Part shown: piece by piece, positions 37,070 through 47,246 of the stretch
Position numbering within the stretch: position 1 is the stretch's first letter
Layout: every line of letters begins with the position of its first letter
Assembly: GCF_014636295.1 (NCBI RefSeq)
Contig: NZ_BMEC01000011.1
Span: forward strand, 124,001-188,000
Source: Marivirga lumbricoides
GTDB lineage: Bacteria > Bacteroidota > Bacteroidia > Cytophagales > Cyclobacteriaceae
Direction of reading: 5' to 3'
Length of the DNA stretch: 64,000 bases
Position numbers and translations under genes: made by a program
The notes under the pieces: generated by a model
Seen by the model: the letters and a program-made list of their open reading frames with translations, nothing else
The model's database searches: none
What the model was told of the DNA's origin: nothing

Positions 37070-37906
37070 ATGTTTAAAAATACAATATTAAGTCTGGTAA
37101 TTATATTACTGGCAAACAATTACAGCCTTGCACAACTATACAGAGTAGTCAACCCGCAAAACGAACCTATCCCTTTTACAACTGTTTTTGAACCTGGAAC
37201 AGAAAATGGGGACCTTACCGATGAAAATGGTATTTTTCGCTATACGCCTAACAAAGTAGTGGTGTTGAGTAGTCTGGGGTATAAAACAGATACTGTTACA
37301 CTAAAGCCTAGTCCACATACTTCTCTTTTAATTCTGCAACCTGACAATAAATTATATGAGATAGAAAGACCGGAAATGCTAGTCATTCAAAAAGAAATTG
37401 GGAGTTGGAAGTCAGGCCATTTCCTTGAGAAAAGAAAAGAGTATTATTACTTAGCCAGTGATAATGTAACCCTGTTAAGCAAGGTAACTAATAAACAAAA
37501 CGCATATGCTGAAATAAAAAAAGCTTACTTTGACTTAAAGATTAGTAAGCAGTCAAGCATAAGAGTAAGGGTTTTATCAGTTGACAAGCAAACTGGTGGG
37601 CCAGGTAAGGATTTACTGAGAGAAAATGTGATTGTTAATGAGACCAACCTTATTGGCTATTATAAAGTGAACTTAGCACAGTACAATATTATAATGCCTC
37701 CTGAAGGAGTTTATATTGGTTTTGATTTGCTACCACTTGTAGAACTACCTAACCTGGTTGTAAAAGTAGGGCTTGGTACTGAAACAAACTCTAAAGACAG
37801 CTATATTGGTACTGTTACCAGCAAAAAATGGACCTCTTTCAATAATAGAATTAAATCTCAGGCTTCTCTGGGTAATTTTAGATTTGGAGTAAAGGCTGTT
37901 TATTAA
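37070..37906 (+). CDS. Exported protein with carboxypeptidase-regulatory-like N-terminal region
   Basis: A 278-residue protein with a signal peptide (1-21, ending SLAQ). Residues about 23-90 resemble the small beta-sandwich of carboxypeptidase-regulatory-like domains (VVNPQNEPIPFTTVFEPGTENG, then DENGIFRYTP and LSSLGYKTDTV), common in TonB-dependent receptors and in short Bacteroidota proteins that lack the barrel. The remaining 190 residues are beta-rich (SIRVRVLSVDKQTGGPGKDLL is characteristic) and I do not assign them. There is no sorting domain. Periplasmic or outer-membrane location is expected. It stands alone. Confidence 0.75.
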   Translation: MFKNTILSLVIILLANNYSLAQLYRVVNPQNEPIPFTTVFEPGTENGDLTDENGIFRYTPNKVVVLSSLGYKTDTVTLKPSPHTSLLILQPDNKLYEIERPEMLVIQKEIGSWKSGHFLEKRKEYYYLASDNVTLLSKVTNKQNAYAEIKKAYFDLKISKQSSIRVRVLSVDKQTGGPGKDLLRENVIVNETNLIGYYKVNLAQYNIIMPPEGVYIGFDLLPLVELPNLVVKVGLGTETNSKDSYIGTVTSKKWTSFNNRIKSQASLGNFRFGVKAVY

Positions 37907-38210
37907 CTGAAGAGATAAACTCACGCTATGTAACAAGGACGCTTAGGCCAGGCATTTGCAATGTTTAAAAGTAAATAGCCCCTCTCCTAACTTTTGAGAG
38001 CTTTTGCCCATACAAAATAGCAGCATATACAGCGAGAGATGACTCTTGAAGAACAGCTTTAGTACAAGTTAACTTTCTGAGTTGAAAACTCATATTTTGA
38101 GAATCCTCTTTGCAAACTAGGACTAGTGGAAGAATTAAAAGATCTCCAACGCATTCGCTAGCTTTCTACAGCAAAATTGAGAGGACCTCATAGGGAACCA
38201 TAAAACAAAA
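37907..38210. other. 304-base noncoding stretch of unusual composition
   Basis: After the 37070 gene comes a stretch that looks less AT-biased than other spacers here and contains short hairpins such as TGAGTT-GAA-AACTCA (38078-38092). Read on the minus strand it has short open runs of about 40 codons in two frames but no convincing start or family. It could be a dispersed repeat, the decayed end of a gene, or a small RNA. No promoter is evident. Confidence 0.4.
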
Positions 38211-38231
38211 AAGCGAGCTGTGAGCTCGCTT
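38211..38231 (-). terminator. Terminator of the E2 gene
   Basis: Nine-base stem (38211-38219 with 38223-38231), 3-base loop. On the minus strand it is followed by T residues (the A run at 38205-38212 of the plus strand). It ends the E2 transcript 30 bases after its stop. Confidence 0.85.
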
Positions 38232-38261
38232 ATTATTTTATTTCTACCTGTATTTAATATA

Positions 38262-39599
38262 TTACAGTTCTTTCTTAGTATCCCATTTTTCAAGGTAATC
38301 AGCTACTCTGCGTACTACCATACCACCTAAAGAACCATCTACTACTCTATGATCATACGAGTGAGAAAGGAACATTTTGTGTCGTATAGCTATTACATCG
38401 CCCTGAGGAGTCTCAAGTACTGCGGGCTTCTTCACAATAGCTCCCAGAGCTAAAATACCCACTTGAGGTTGCATAATAATTGGCGTACCCATTACATTTC
38501 CGAAAGAACCTACGTTGGAGATTGTAAAGGTACCTCCTTCGAGCTCTTCCGCTTTTAATTTATTGTCTCTGGCCCTTTTTGCTAAATCATTTACTTTATT
38601 AGCCAGACCTCTGATGTTTAACTGGTCAGCATCTTTAATTACAGGTACAATTAGATTACCACTTGGTAAAGCTACAGCGACACCAATATTAATATGCTTT
38701 TTCTTAATTATTCTGTCTCCATCAACCTGTACATTAATCATAGGGTAATCCTTGATTGCTTTGGCTACAGCTTCTATAAATAGCGGTGTAAAGGTAAGGT
38801 TACCCCCCTCCTGCTCTTTAAATTGATTTTTATACTTGTTTCTCCATTGCACAACGGCAGTCATATCTGCTTCCACAAAAGAAGTAACGTGTGGAGAAAT
38901 ACGTTTGGAATCTACCATTCGGGTAGCAATCATTTTACGCATTCTATCCATTTCAATGATTTCATCATCACCTGAAATGCTTACAGGCACACCCTTTGGT
39001 GCTGGTTGTGTTGCTGCTTGCTGCGTTGTTGCAGTTTGTTGAGATGGCTGGCTTTCCTGCTGAGCCGGTTGCTTTCCTCTTGTTTCAACATAGCTTAGAA
39101 TATCCTTTTTGGTCACCCGGCCATCTTTGCCTGTTCCATCAATATTCTCAAGCTCATTAATACCTATATTCTCCTCTTTAGCAATATTACGTACTAGTGG
39201 AGAATAGAATTTACCTGATTCAGAATGAGCTGAAATCTCCTGCCCGTTGGATGTTTGTGCACTTACTTTTGTTTGAGTATGCGCACTAGCAACTACTTCT
39301 TCCTTGCTCTCTTGTTTATCTTCCTGCTTGTTGGATGTTTCAGCACCATTACCAGCTCCTTCAGTTTCAATAATAGCAATTGGATTTCCCACGGCAACAA
39401 CGTCTCCTTCTTTGGCTAGTATCTGCTTGAGGACTCCTCCTTTTAATGCCGGAACTTCTGTGTCTACTTTATCAGTAGCTACTTCCAGTACGGATTCGTC
39501 TTCCTCTATTGTATCACCTTCTTTTTTCAACCAGGTGAGTACTGTTGCTTCCATTATACTTTCGCCCATTTTGGGCATTACCATTTCTACAGTTGCCAT
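38262..39599 (-). CDS. 2-oxoacid dehydrogenase E2 (dihydrolipoamide acyltransferase)
   Basis: A 445-residue E2 core enzyme. One lipoyl domain (1-80) with the lipoylated Lys44 in EVATDKVDTEVPA, a Ser/Gln/Thr-rich linker, a peripheral-subunit binding domain (about 130-170, SPLVRNIAKEENIGINELENIDGTGKDGRVTKKDIL, given in part) and a C-terminal catalytic domain with His417 and Asp421 in SHSYDHRVVDGS. The sequence suits the branched-chain/pyruvate-type E2 rather than a succinyl type, but the substrate is not certain. The pdhB gene lies 6 kb away on the other strand. The gene is closed by its own terminator. Confidence 0.93.
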   Translation of the reverse strand: MATVEMVMPKMGESIMEATVLTWLKKEGDTIEEDESVLEVATDKVDTEVPALKGGVLKQILAKEGDVVAVGNPIAIIETEGAGNGAETSNKQEDKQESKEEVVASAHTQTKVSAQTSNGQEISAHSESGKFYSPLVRNIAKEENIGINELENIDGTGKDGRVTKKDILSYVETRGKQPAQQESQPSQQTATTQQAATQPAPKGVPVSISGDDEIIEMDRMRKMIATRMVDSKRISPHVTSFVEADMTAVVQWRNKYKNQFKEQEGGNLTFTPLFIEAVAKAIKDYPMINVQVDGDRIIKKKHINIGVAVALPSGNLIVPVIKDADQLNIRGLANKVNDLAKRARDNKLKAEELEGGTFTISNVGSFGNVMGTPIIMQPQVGILALGAIVKKPAVLETPQGDVIAIRHKMFLSHSYDHRVVDGSLGGMVVRRVADYLEKWDTKKEL

Positions 39600-39828
39600 G
39601 AATTACTTTTCTTTTATTGAAAATAAATAATTTAAATCCTGAATATTCCCTGACGAATCATTTCAAATTCCCGGGCACCTTTTCAAACTCTATTTGAGAT
39701 TGAATTACTACTATACATATACTTACCTAAATAATTTGCCAATTTAACATTAATTCTATTGAATCAAACAAACAGGTTAAAAGCAAATATTATTTGTACA
39801 AATTTACAATTAATCAGCTTTTTCTCAA

Positions 39829-41082
39829 TTATTTTGAAGATAAAGTTTGTCTAACCAAATTTAAAACTGAATTAGCTGTGAGATCAATATTACTTTCTCT
39901 GTCAAATTGAAAATTAAATAATTTAGTTTGGGTTTCTTCACCATCTGCCAAAGCTACCCAAATAGTACCTACTGGCTTTTCAGGTGTACCGCCTGTTGGC
40001 CCTGCAATTCCGCTGCTGGCCACTCCAATATCTGCTCCAAAGAGTTTTCTTACATTTTCTGCCATTTCCCTCACTGTTTCTTCACTAACGGCACCATATT
40101 GGGCTATGGTTTCAGCTTTAACCCCTAAATTATTAATCTTTAGATCGTTATGGTAAGGAACGATGCTTCCTCTATAATACGCAGAACTTCCGGAATTTGC
40201 GGTAATAAGCTGTGAAATATGCCCACCAGTACAGCTTTCAGCACAGGCGATTGTTAATCCTTTACTTAAAAGTAATTCTCCTACCTTAGCGGCCAGGTTG
40301 CTTTCATCTGTTCCATAAATGTACTGCCCTACCTCCTTGTAAAGCTTGTCCATTTCCTGTTGAAGTAATAACTCAAGCTTAGCTTTATCTTCTCCTGAGG
40401 CAGTTAATCTAAGCTTCACCTGATTTAAACCGGGTAAATAGGCCAATTTGATTTCCTGCGGTAGATTATTTTCCCAATCCTCTAATTTTTCGGCCAATGT
40501 GCTTTCAGGAATACCCACTGTCCTCACCATCTGATGAATCAGAAATGGAGTTTTAAAGAGTTCTTTCAAATCAGGAAGCACTGTATCTTCCATCATGTAT
40601 TTCATTTCTTTGGGAACACCAGGCATAGAAACAAAAATCTTTCCTCGTTCATTGAACCACATACCTGGAGCAGTTCCATATTGGTTAGGCACTATTTTAC
40701 ATTTTACAGGTAATTCTGCCTGTCCCTTATTGAGTGCATTTAAATCCCTGCCACGCTTTGCAAACCTATCGGTAAGATCTGCCAGTACTTCTTCATTCAG
40801 ATACATGTCCGATTGAAAATATTTTGCAAGGCATGGTTTGGTGAGGTCATCTTTAGTAGGCCCTAAACCTCCGGTAATCAAGACTATGTCTGCATTATTT
40901 TCTGCCTCAGCTAAAGCATTCAATATTGACTCCTCGCTATCAGCAACTGTCACTTTTCGCTTTACCCGAATACCCAACTTATCAAGTTCTGCACTTATCC
41001 AATGCGAATTAGTATCAAGTGTTTGGCCGTATAAAATCTCATCTCCAATTGAAATAAGCTCTGCATATATGTTTTTAATCAT
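39829..41082 (-). CDS. cinA: CinA family nicotinamide-nucleotide amidohydrolase
   Basis: A 417-residue two-domain protein. N-terminal molybdopterin-binding (COG1058) domain, about 1-170, with ISIGDEILYGQTLDTNSHWI and TGGLGPTKDDLT; C-terminal PncC domain, about 255-415, with the signature ACAESCTGGHISQLITANSGSS (in part) that carries the nicotinamide-mononucleotide deamidase site. Family members hydrolyse ADP-ribose and deamidate NMN in pyridine-nucleotide recycling. Length is normal. Directly upstream lies a 16-base perfect tandem repeat (41104-41135). No competence genes are near. Confidence 0.94.
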   Translation of the reverse strand: MIKNIYAELISIGDEILYGQTLDTNSHWISAELDKLGIRVKRKVTVADSEESILNALAEAENNADIVLITGGLGPTKDDLTKPCLAKYFQSDMYLNEEVLADLTDRFAKRGRDLNALNKGQAELPVKCKIVPNQYGTAPGMWFNERGKIFVSMPGVPKEMKYMMEDTVLPDLKELFKTPFLIHQMVRTVGIPESTLAEKLEDWENNLPQEIKLAYLPGLNQVKLRLTASGEDKAKLELLLQQEMDKLYKEVGQYIYGTDESNLAAKVGELLLSKGLTIACAESCTGGHISQLITANSGSSAYYRGSIVPYHNDLKINNLGVKAETIAQYGAVSEETVREMAENVRKLFGADIGVASSGIAGPTGGTPEKPVGTIWVALADGEETQTKLFNFQFDRESNIDLTANSVLNLVRQTLSSK

Positions 41083-41103
41083 ATTATAGTATATGTTCTC
41101 CTT

Positions 41104-41135
41104 TTAAATAGTGCTAATGTTAAATAGTGCTAATG
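41104..41135. repeat. Perfect 16-base tandem repeat before cinA
   Basis: TTAAATAGTGCTAATG occurs twice without gap (41104-41119, 41120-41135), then a partial copy (GAATAGTG). It ends about 22 bases before the cinA start on the minus strand, inside the region where its promoter should lie, so copy number could alter expression. Confidence 0.8.
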
Positions 41136-41177
41136 GAATAGTGAAGTAATGTACCTAATTACTATTAACCTCAAAAT

Positions 41178-41197
41178 AATCATCTTCAAAGATGATT
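41178..41197 (-). terminator. Weak hairpin after the subtilisin gene
   Basis: Nine-base perfect stem (41178-41186 with 41189-41197) with a 2-base loop, followed on the minus strand by only four T. It is a candidate, weak terminator located 44 bases after the stop of the 41241 gene. Confidence 0.45.
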
Positions 41198-41240
41198 GTT
41201 TCAAATTTATACCAAAATACTTAAAGGAGGGAAGAAATCG

Positions 41241-44200
41241 TTAATGTTTTACAATGAACAAAAATGCTGCTTCACTCTTTCCTTTTTTAAGTACCAGGTA
41301 GTAAGGTCCATTCTTCAATTCACTGGTGGATATTACTTCGGCCTGCTGTACAGGGTTCTCGCTTTTCTTTGTGAGTATTTCCGCACCTTTTACATCCATA
41401 ATTTTATATGAATCATACTTAAAGTCTCCTCTAGCTTTTAAATGAATGAATTTATTGGCAGGATTTGGAAAAATAGAGAAGAACGATTTTAGTTGTGCTT
41501 CATTTCCTAAAAGAGGATCATTAACAACTACTAACTTTTTGGTTTCAGTAGCAGTACAGCCCATATAATCTTTAACTGTTAAAGAAATATCATACACTCC
41601 GGCAGCATCGAAATTAACATTCAGTAGTCTTCCATCGTAAGTTTGCTCACTTCCTAACCGCCATTCCCAATTACCTACATTAGTTGCTATACCTTCTAAA
41701 CTGAGAGAATTGTTAAACGCTGTATTGAGAGTATCTGTACTCATTTTAAAATCGGCATTTAACTTATTGACATAGATAGGTATTTTCACTTTAGCTGAAG
41801 GTACAACATTATTGATATTGACAGCATACATTAATGTATCTGATTGTACATTCGATAATAACAACTCTTCACCCTTGCCTATAAACTGTGTTAAAGAGGA
41901 ATCAGCATAGAACAATAATGATGAGGTATTGGTAGCACTTATGATAATATTGCTATTACTACAAGTATAAAAATCATCAAATACCGGAACTTCGCTTACA
42001 ACAGGGTTAAAAATAAGGGTGTCAACACAACCTGATTGACTAAAAGCCAGTAACTTCAATTTTTGATTTTGCAGTGCAAGCAAATCAAAGGATACAGTAT
42101 CTGAGCTTCCCAATTCTTGATTACCTAATAACCATTTTACACTGCTTGCAAACTTACTTTTATTACGTGCTTTTCCTTTATCGTTATCTGAATTAATATC
42201 ATTAATTACTTCCATAGCAGCTTGTAAAGGAATAGCTTTAACAGCAACAGGTGCCATCAGCGAGGGATACTCACCTGTTTCATTACGGATGTAAAAGACT
42301 GTATCTTTGCTTACGGGAGGCGTTAAAAATGATTGTCCCCTGTATATTTCCTTACTGCCCGCTAAATCCTGGTACACCACAATTTCCTGTAACGCAGGAT
42401 CTTCAAGAGAAACCCTGCTATTGCTACATATTTCAACAGATGCAATTTTTGGTACAGAAACTCTCCAGCGCGTAATGAACGTTTGGTTGATAGTATCTAT
42501 ACACCCAATATAATTTTCTACAATTAGCTGAACGTCTATGCTAGTCGCTTCATTAAAAGCGATAAGCGGATTTCTTTTAGTGGACTGGAAACCATTGCTA
42601 AAACTCCATTTCCAGCTAACGGCATCTTTACTGGCATCTAAAAACCTGTAACTATTGCTGGCATCAGGATTAAGTAAAAAAGGTTGATCGGGCAATTCAA
42701 ATTGCGCAACAGGTTTAGAAATTGCCAGCTGCAGTCGCTTTCTTAAAGTTGTAAATCCTGCTGAATCAATCTCTTCATAATAAAAAGTAGTATCAGCCTT
42801 TATGACTCCCGGCTCAAAATCAGTCCCTTCATAAATTACAGTACTTGATAAAGCATCAGAGTAAATCTTATATGTACTTTTTGATGTTGTTGAAATGATG
42901 GGCGAATCATCCGGGCATACGTAAACCTGTCTTCCCATAGGAGGATTAGCATATACTTGATGATTTCTTTCTTTGGCCTTATCTAATAAGGCATATAACG
43001 CCTCAGTACTTTCAGCTGTTAATAAAGCTAAGGTTGCGTTACTGGAAGATCCACTGTAAAAATCATTCATTTCCAAGCTATACATACTGGCAACATCATT
43101 CCCAACTCCTATATCTCCTGCTGTTCTTTTTTGGAAAATCTCTGATATTTTCTTCCATAAAAATGAATCTGTAAATTCATTATTAATAAGATCAGAGGTA
43201 TTTCCATTGCTATTACCAACATCTATTGCATTAAAATTCAGAAATCCTCCCTCAATCACCGCTAAGCCTGCATATAAATTATCGGAAGAATTATACGCAT
43301 AAACCAATCTATTTAAAGAGTCAAATTGAATTTTGTTATTAGCTTGTCCGCCAACAGCCCAATCAGCAAGGAAACCAAAATAAAGCTTCTTATAATCCTT
43401 GTTACTTCTGTTCATCAACTGATATTTCAAAATCAGCAGTCCTTCCTCACCTTCATCTTGCCAACCTAGAAGCCTTTGGCGAATGTATATTCCCAGCTTT
43501 GAAGAGATGGTATCCTGCTCTTTCAGGACGCTCCTCACATCAAAATCAGCCGTTACATCATTATATCTTTTAAGCCTTTCAACCGTTTCTAATTCTTCCG
43601 TAAACAGATAACTTTCGGGATCAAGGGCCATGTTTTTGCTGATACTATCTTCAGCAGTTGCCAAAGCTATTCCCAGGTGATCCAATAAAGAAATGCCTTT
43701 GTAACGAAGAGAATAAGAGATAAATGGATTTTCATAACTTCTACCTATATTACCTGTAGAAGTAAACCCGAAGCGCCAGTTGTTAAAATTGTAAATCTGT
43801 GTTTTAGGACTCGAAAAAATTCTGAAAGACTGATAATCCGAATAAAGCTCTCCCTCCATTAATATTCTAAAGCTAATGACTTCATTTTCCGGCAGGTTTT
43901 CCGATAAAATCACTACAAAAGGAGAATCATCATTACTTGTTTTTTCAGATGTGGCAAGTGAAGGAATTGTGAAATTGCTATTAACTATTGTGACATACTC
44001 ACTTTCTGAAGTAAGCGTGACTTCCACATTCTCAATAGGTTCCAAGTAATTGGTAAACTCCAGGGAAATGGAAAGCGTATCACCGAAATATGCTGCTTGC
44101 TCCAGGCCGTTGGTGTAATTCACATTAGAAATTCGTATCGCAGGATCATCAAAATTAGCCAGTGCTTTAAAAATATTGAGCCTCCCCTTACCAAATTTGT

Positions 44201-45443
44201 ATTCAAAATTTGAATTATCAGCCACAGCGCTAATATCATCTGAATTGACTCTGAGTTGCTCCATTACCTGCAGCGCGTTCCATTCCGGATGAACCGCCCT
44301 GATTAAAGCCGCAGCACCTGCTACCATTGGTGCAGCGTAAGAAGAGCCTCCGTCTCTGTTATATGTATTATTATTCTGTGTGGTGTAAATACTTACTCCC
44401 GGAGCCACTACATCAATATAATTACTATATGTTGCGTTGGGATCTCTTACATCACTGCCATTTACAAACCCTACAGAAGTCACATTATCATAAGAAGCCG
44501 GAAAAAAGTCAAGTTCAGCATTGGTATTTCCGGCAGCCGCTACTACCACTACGTCTTTTTCGAGTACTGCATAATTAATAATATCCTGCGCAAACTGAGA
44601 ATATCTTCCTGAATTTCCCCATGAAAGGTTGATGACATCACAACCTTTATCTGCCGCATAAATGATTGCCTCATAACTATTCCGAGAGGAATTATCTGAC
44701 GATCTGAAAATCTTCAAAGGCATAAATTTGGTTTGAAACCCAATTCCTGCCATTCCAAGGCTGTTATTAGTACTGGCAGCGGCAATTCCTGCCACCCCTG
44801 TTCCATGTGCACTGCCATCAGCTTCAGGCATATGATCTCCATCCGCAAAGTCCCATCCGTAGTAATTATCAATATAGCCATCCCCATCATTATCTACTCC
44901 ATCTATCGGGTCAGCTGTGTTAAGATATAAGTTTTTCCGGAGGTCTTCATGGTCCAAATCAACACCTGTATCAATAATGCCAATAATTTTCGTACTGTCT
45001 CCCTGAGAGATATCCCACGCCAGATACGCTTTAATTTGTTCCAGATATGTTTGTGAAGCACCTATTTTAGCCTGAGGATCATTAGGAACCAACAGTGGAT
45101 AAACATTGGGATAAGGTTCTGCATAAGCCACATTATCAAAAGAGTTTAAATAATTCAGGTATTCTTCTTCATTAATGTCCGCTTGCAAATCAATTTTGTA
45201 AAGGCCAGAAAGGATGCTGCTTTGCCCTCTTCTTTGCAAGGCCTGAGATGAAATTACTGCTTCCACTTTTTGTACACGGTTATCTTCCTGTAACATAGCT
45301 TCATTAAGAAGTATTTCCCCGGTACCCCGGCCAGCTTCCTGCTTTAATTTTATTACTACCAATCCCGGAACATAGGGCTCTGTTTGTGCGTGTAGAAAAG
45401 CAGAGTAGAGAAAGATAAAGCTGAGCAGTAATATTTTTTTCAT
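41241..45443 (-). CDS. T9SS-secreted subtilisin-like serine protease (S8) with PKD-like repeats
   Basis: A 1400-residue secreted protease. Signal peptide 1-19 (ends FLHAQ). Propeptide about 25-115. Catalytic domain about 125-430 with Asp158 (IIDTG), His213 (GSAHGTGVAG), oxyanion Asn306 (AAAGN) and nucleophile Ser368 (GGSSYAAP). A calcium-like loop DGVDNDGDGYIDN sits between Asp and His. Behind it come an immunoglobulin-like region, a long unassigned beta-rich section, at least two PKD-like modules (WKWSFSNG near 935 and WEWRLGSE near 1260), and a type A sorting domain (about 1325-1400, IFPNPANKFIHLKARG). It faces the PaaN gene divergently over a 121-base spacer. Confidence 0.94.
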   Translation of the reverse strand: MKKILLLSFIFLYSAFLHAQTEPYVPGLVVIKLKQEAGRGTGEILLNEAMLQEDNRVQKVEAVISSQALQRRGQSSILSGLYKIDLQADINEEEYLNYLNSFDNVAYAEPYPNVYPLLVPNDPQAKIGASQTYLEQIKAYLAWDISQGDSTKIIGIIDTGVDLDHEDLRKNLYLNTADPIDGVDNDGDGYIDNYYGWDFADGDHMPEADGSAHGTGVAGIAAASTNNSLGMAGIGFQTKFMPLKIFRSSDNSSRNSYEAIIYAADKGCDVINLSWGNSGRYSQFAQDIINYAVLEKDVVVVAAAGNTNAELDFFPASYDNVTSVGFVNGSDVRDPNATYSNYIDVVAPGVSIYTTQNNNTYNRDGGSSYAAPMVAGAAALIRAVHPEWNALQVMEQLRVNSDDISAVADNSNFEYKFGKGRLNIFKALANFDDPAIRISNVNYTNGLEQAAYFGDTLSISLEFTNYLEPIENVEVTLTSESEYVTIVNSNFTIPSLATSEKTSNDDSPFVVILSENLPENEVISFRILMEGELYSDYQSFRIFSSPKTQIYNFNNWRFGFTSTGNIGRSYENPFISYSLRYKGISLLDHLGIALATAEDSISKNMALDPESYLFTEELETVERLKRYNDVTADFDVRSVLKEQDTISSKLGIYIRQRLLGWQDEGEEGLLILKYQLMNRSNKDYKKLYFGFLADWAVGGQANNKIQFDSLNRLVYAYNSSDNLYAGLAVIEGGFLNFNAIDVGNSNGNTSDLINNEFTDSFLWKKISEIFQKRTAGDIGVGNDVASMYSLEMNDFYSGSSSNATLALLTAESTEALYALLDKAKERNHQVYANPPMGRQVYVCPDDSPIISTTSKSTYKIYSDALSSTVIYEGTDFEPGVIKADTTFYYEEIDSAGFTTLRKRLQLAISKPVAQFELPDQPFLLNPDASNSYRFLDASKDAVSWKWSFSNGFQSTKRNPLIAFNEATSIDVQLIVENYIGCIDTINQTFITRWRVSVPKIASVEICSNSRVSLEDPALQEIVVYQDLAGSKEIYRGQSFLTPPVSKDTVFYIRNETGEYPSLMAPVAVKAIPLQAAMEVINDINSDNDKGKARNKSKFASSVKWLLGNQELGSSDTVSFDLLALQNQKLKLLAFSQSGCVDTLIFNPVVSEVPVFDDFYTCSNSNIIISATNTSSLLFYADSSLTQFIGKGEELLLSNVQSDTLMYAVNINNVVPSAKVKIPIYVNKLNADFKMSTDTLNTAFNNSLSLEGIATNVGNWEWRLGSEQTYDGRLLNVNFDAAGVYDISLTVKDYMGCTATETKKLVVVNDPLLGNEAQLKSFFSIFPNPANKFIHLKARGDFKYDSYKIMDVKGAEILTKKSENPVQQAEVISTSELKNGPYYLVLKKGKSEAAFLFIVKH

Positions 45444-45564
45444 ATGGCTAATAAGGTTAAATCGAAGGATTTATATTTATCCATCAAAAAGCATTTTCCA
45501 GCTTCAATTCTTAAATGTATCTTTAGGCAATGACAATTCACACAAATTTAAATAATTTATATCG

Positions 45565-47232
45565 ATGAGTTTATTCAAAAAACACAAAGAAACTTTAAAT
45601 AAAGCAATTGATGCCATCCATGACAGAGCATTTTTTGCACAATACCCGGAGCATCCCTCACCTAAAATATACGGAGAAGAAGCCGATAAGGATGGCAGAG
45701 AGAAATTTCAGGCCGGCCTCAATAAAAAGTTTGAAGATTTATTGCAGGAAAGCCCTGAGGCCTGGGTGGGTCAGGAAGAATCTCCTTATATGCAAAAGCC
45801 TTTGGGAATTCTTTATCCTTCATTTAGTCCTAACACTTTAATCAGCCGAAGTAAAACAGCCTGGAGTCAGTGGAGAAACATCAGTATTGATGACAGGGCA
45901 GCTATTTTAGTGGAAAGCCTTGAAAGATTTAAGGAGCGGTTCTTTGAAAATGCATATGCTACCATGCACACAACAGGACAGGGATATATGATGGCATTTC
46001 AAGCCTCGGGACCTCACGCAGCTGACCGTGCTTTGGAATCGCTTGCTTTAGGTTATGAAGAGCAGAAAAGGTTTCCGGAAAAGAAATTGTGGGAGAAGCC
46101 AATGGGTAAATTTAATATCCAACTAAATAAAACCTGGAGAGCTGTACCAAAGGGAATTAGCCTGGTGATAGGCTGTAGCACCTTCCCTACCTGGAATTCC
46201 GTACCGGGATTATATTCCTCATTAATTACAGGAAATACCAGCATAGTAAAACCTCATCCGGGGGCAATATTGCCAATGGCTATTGTAGTGGCAGAAATTC
46301 AAAAAGTATTGAAAGAAAATGGAATTGACCCTAATGTATGTCAATTGGCGGCCGATACTTATGATCATATGATCACAAAAGAGTTGGCAGAAGACCCGGC
46401 CGTTAAGTTGATCGATTATACAGGTGGTTCAGCATTTGGGTCTTACCTGGAAGGATTAAAAGGCAAAACAGTATTTACTGAAAAAACCGGGGTAAATTCC
46501 ATTATACTGGACTCAGTAGAAGACGTTGATAAAGTAGCACAAAACCTGGCATTTTCCATCTGCCTCTATTCCGGCCAAATGTGTACCTGTCCACAGAACT
46601 TTTTCATTCCGGAAGAAGGCATTAAATCTCCCAACGGAACAATCAGTTTTGATGAGTTCGCACAAAAGCTGGTTGATAATATTAATGGCTTAGTGGATAA
46701 TCCTAAAGCAGGCCCTTTTGTATTAGGAGCTATTCAGAACCCAAATACTGTTGCTCATACGGAAGAAGCCAAAAAATTAGGAAGCAAAGTATGGATGAAA
46801 AGCAGAAGCATTGAAAACCCTATGTTTAAAGAAGCGAGAACTGCTACCCCTATAGTTGTAGAAATGACTACTAAAGACAAAGACAAGTTTACCAAAGAAC
46901 TATTTGGTCCGGTTGTACTATTAATTAAAACTAAAAACACACAGGAATCTATTCAATTGGCCTCAGAATTGGCTGAAGCTCATGGAGCTATCTCTTGTGG
47001 CGCTTACACAACTGATAATCTGACAAAAAATGCCATTATGGATGCTATGGCGCTGGCTGCCACTCCCGTGAGCTTTAACTTAACAGGAGGCATTTATGTA
47101 AACCAGAATGCTGGTTTTTCTGATTTTCATGTAACAGGGGGCAATCCTTCCGGAAATGCTTCTTTAACTAACCCGGAATATGTAATTAAAAGATTTACCT
47201 GGGTGGGTTTTAGAGAGCCTGTTGAGGAATAA
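45565..47232 (+). CDS. paaN: PaaN-type aldehyde dehydrogenase (phenylacetic acid degradation)
   Basis: A 555-residue NAD(P)-dependent aldehyde dehydrogenase of the PaaN group that lacks the fused hydratase domain of PaaZ. Catalytic Cys340 is in SGQMCTCPQNFF, with a second Cys at 342; the Rossmann-fold region includes GCSTFPTWNSVPGLYSSLITGN and KPHPGAILP. The opening FKKHKETLNKAIDAIHDRAFFAQYPEHPSP belongs to the PaaN family. No other paa gene (PaaABCDE oxygenase, PaaK ligase) is in the window, so the pathway partners must be elsewhere or the enzyme acts on another aldehyde. A terminator follows at 47247. Confidence 0.88.
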   Translation: MSLFKKHKETLNKAIDAIHDRAFFAQYPEHPSPKIYGEEADKDGREKFQAGLNKKFEDLLQESPEAWVGQEESPYMQKPLGILYPSFSPNTLISRSKTAWSQWRNISIDDRAAILVESLERFKERFFENAYATMHTTGQGYMMAFQASGPHAADRALESLALGYEEQKRFPEKKLWEKPMGKFNIQLNKTWRAVPKGISLVIGCSTFPTWNSVPGLYSSLITGNTSIVKPHPGAILPMAIVVAEIQKVLKENGIDPNVCQLAADTYDHMITKELAEDPAVKLIDYTGGSAFGSYLEGLKGKTVFTEKTGVNSIILDSVEDVDKVAQNLAFSICLYSGQMCTCPQNFFIPEEGIKSPNGTISFDEFAQKLVDNINGLVDNPKAGPFVLGAIQNPNTVAHTEEAKKLGSKVWMKSRSIENPMFKEARTATPIVVEMTTKDKDKFTKELFGPVVLLIKTKNTQESIQLASELAEAHGAISCGAYTTDNLTKNAIMDAMALAATPVSFNLTGGIYVNQNAGFSDFHVTGGNPSGNASLTNPEYVIKRFTWVGFREPVEE

Positions 47233-47246
47233 TTGATTTGACTTAA

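Noticed and set aside
39792-39803. Perfect 12-base palindrome ATTTGTACAAAT downstream of cinA
   Set aside because: It is about 190 bases from the E2 start and lies in AT-rich DNA; too little to call an operator or terminator.
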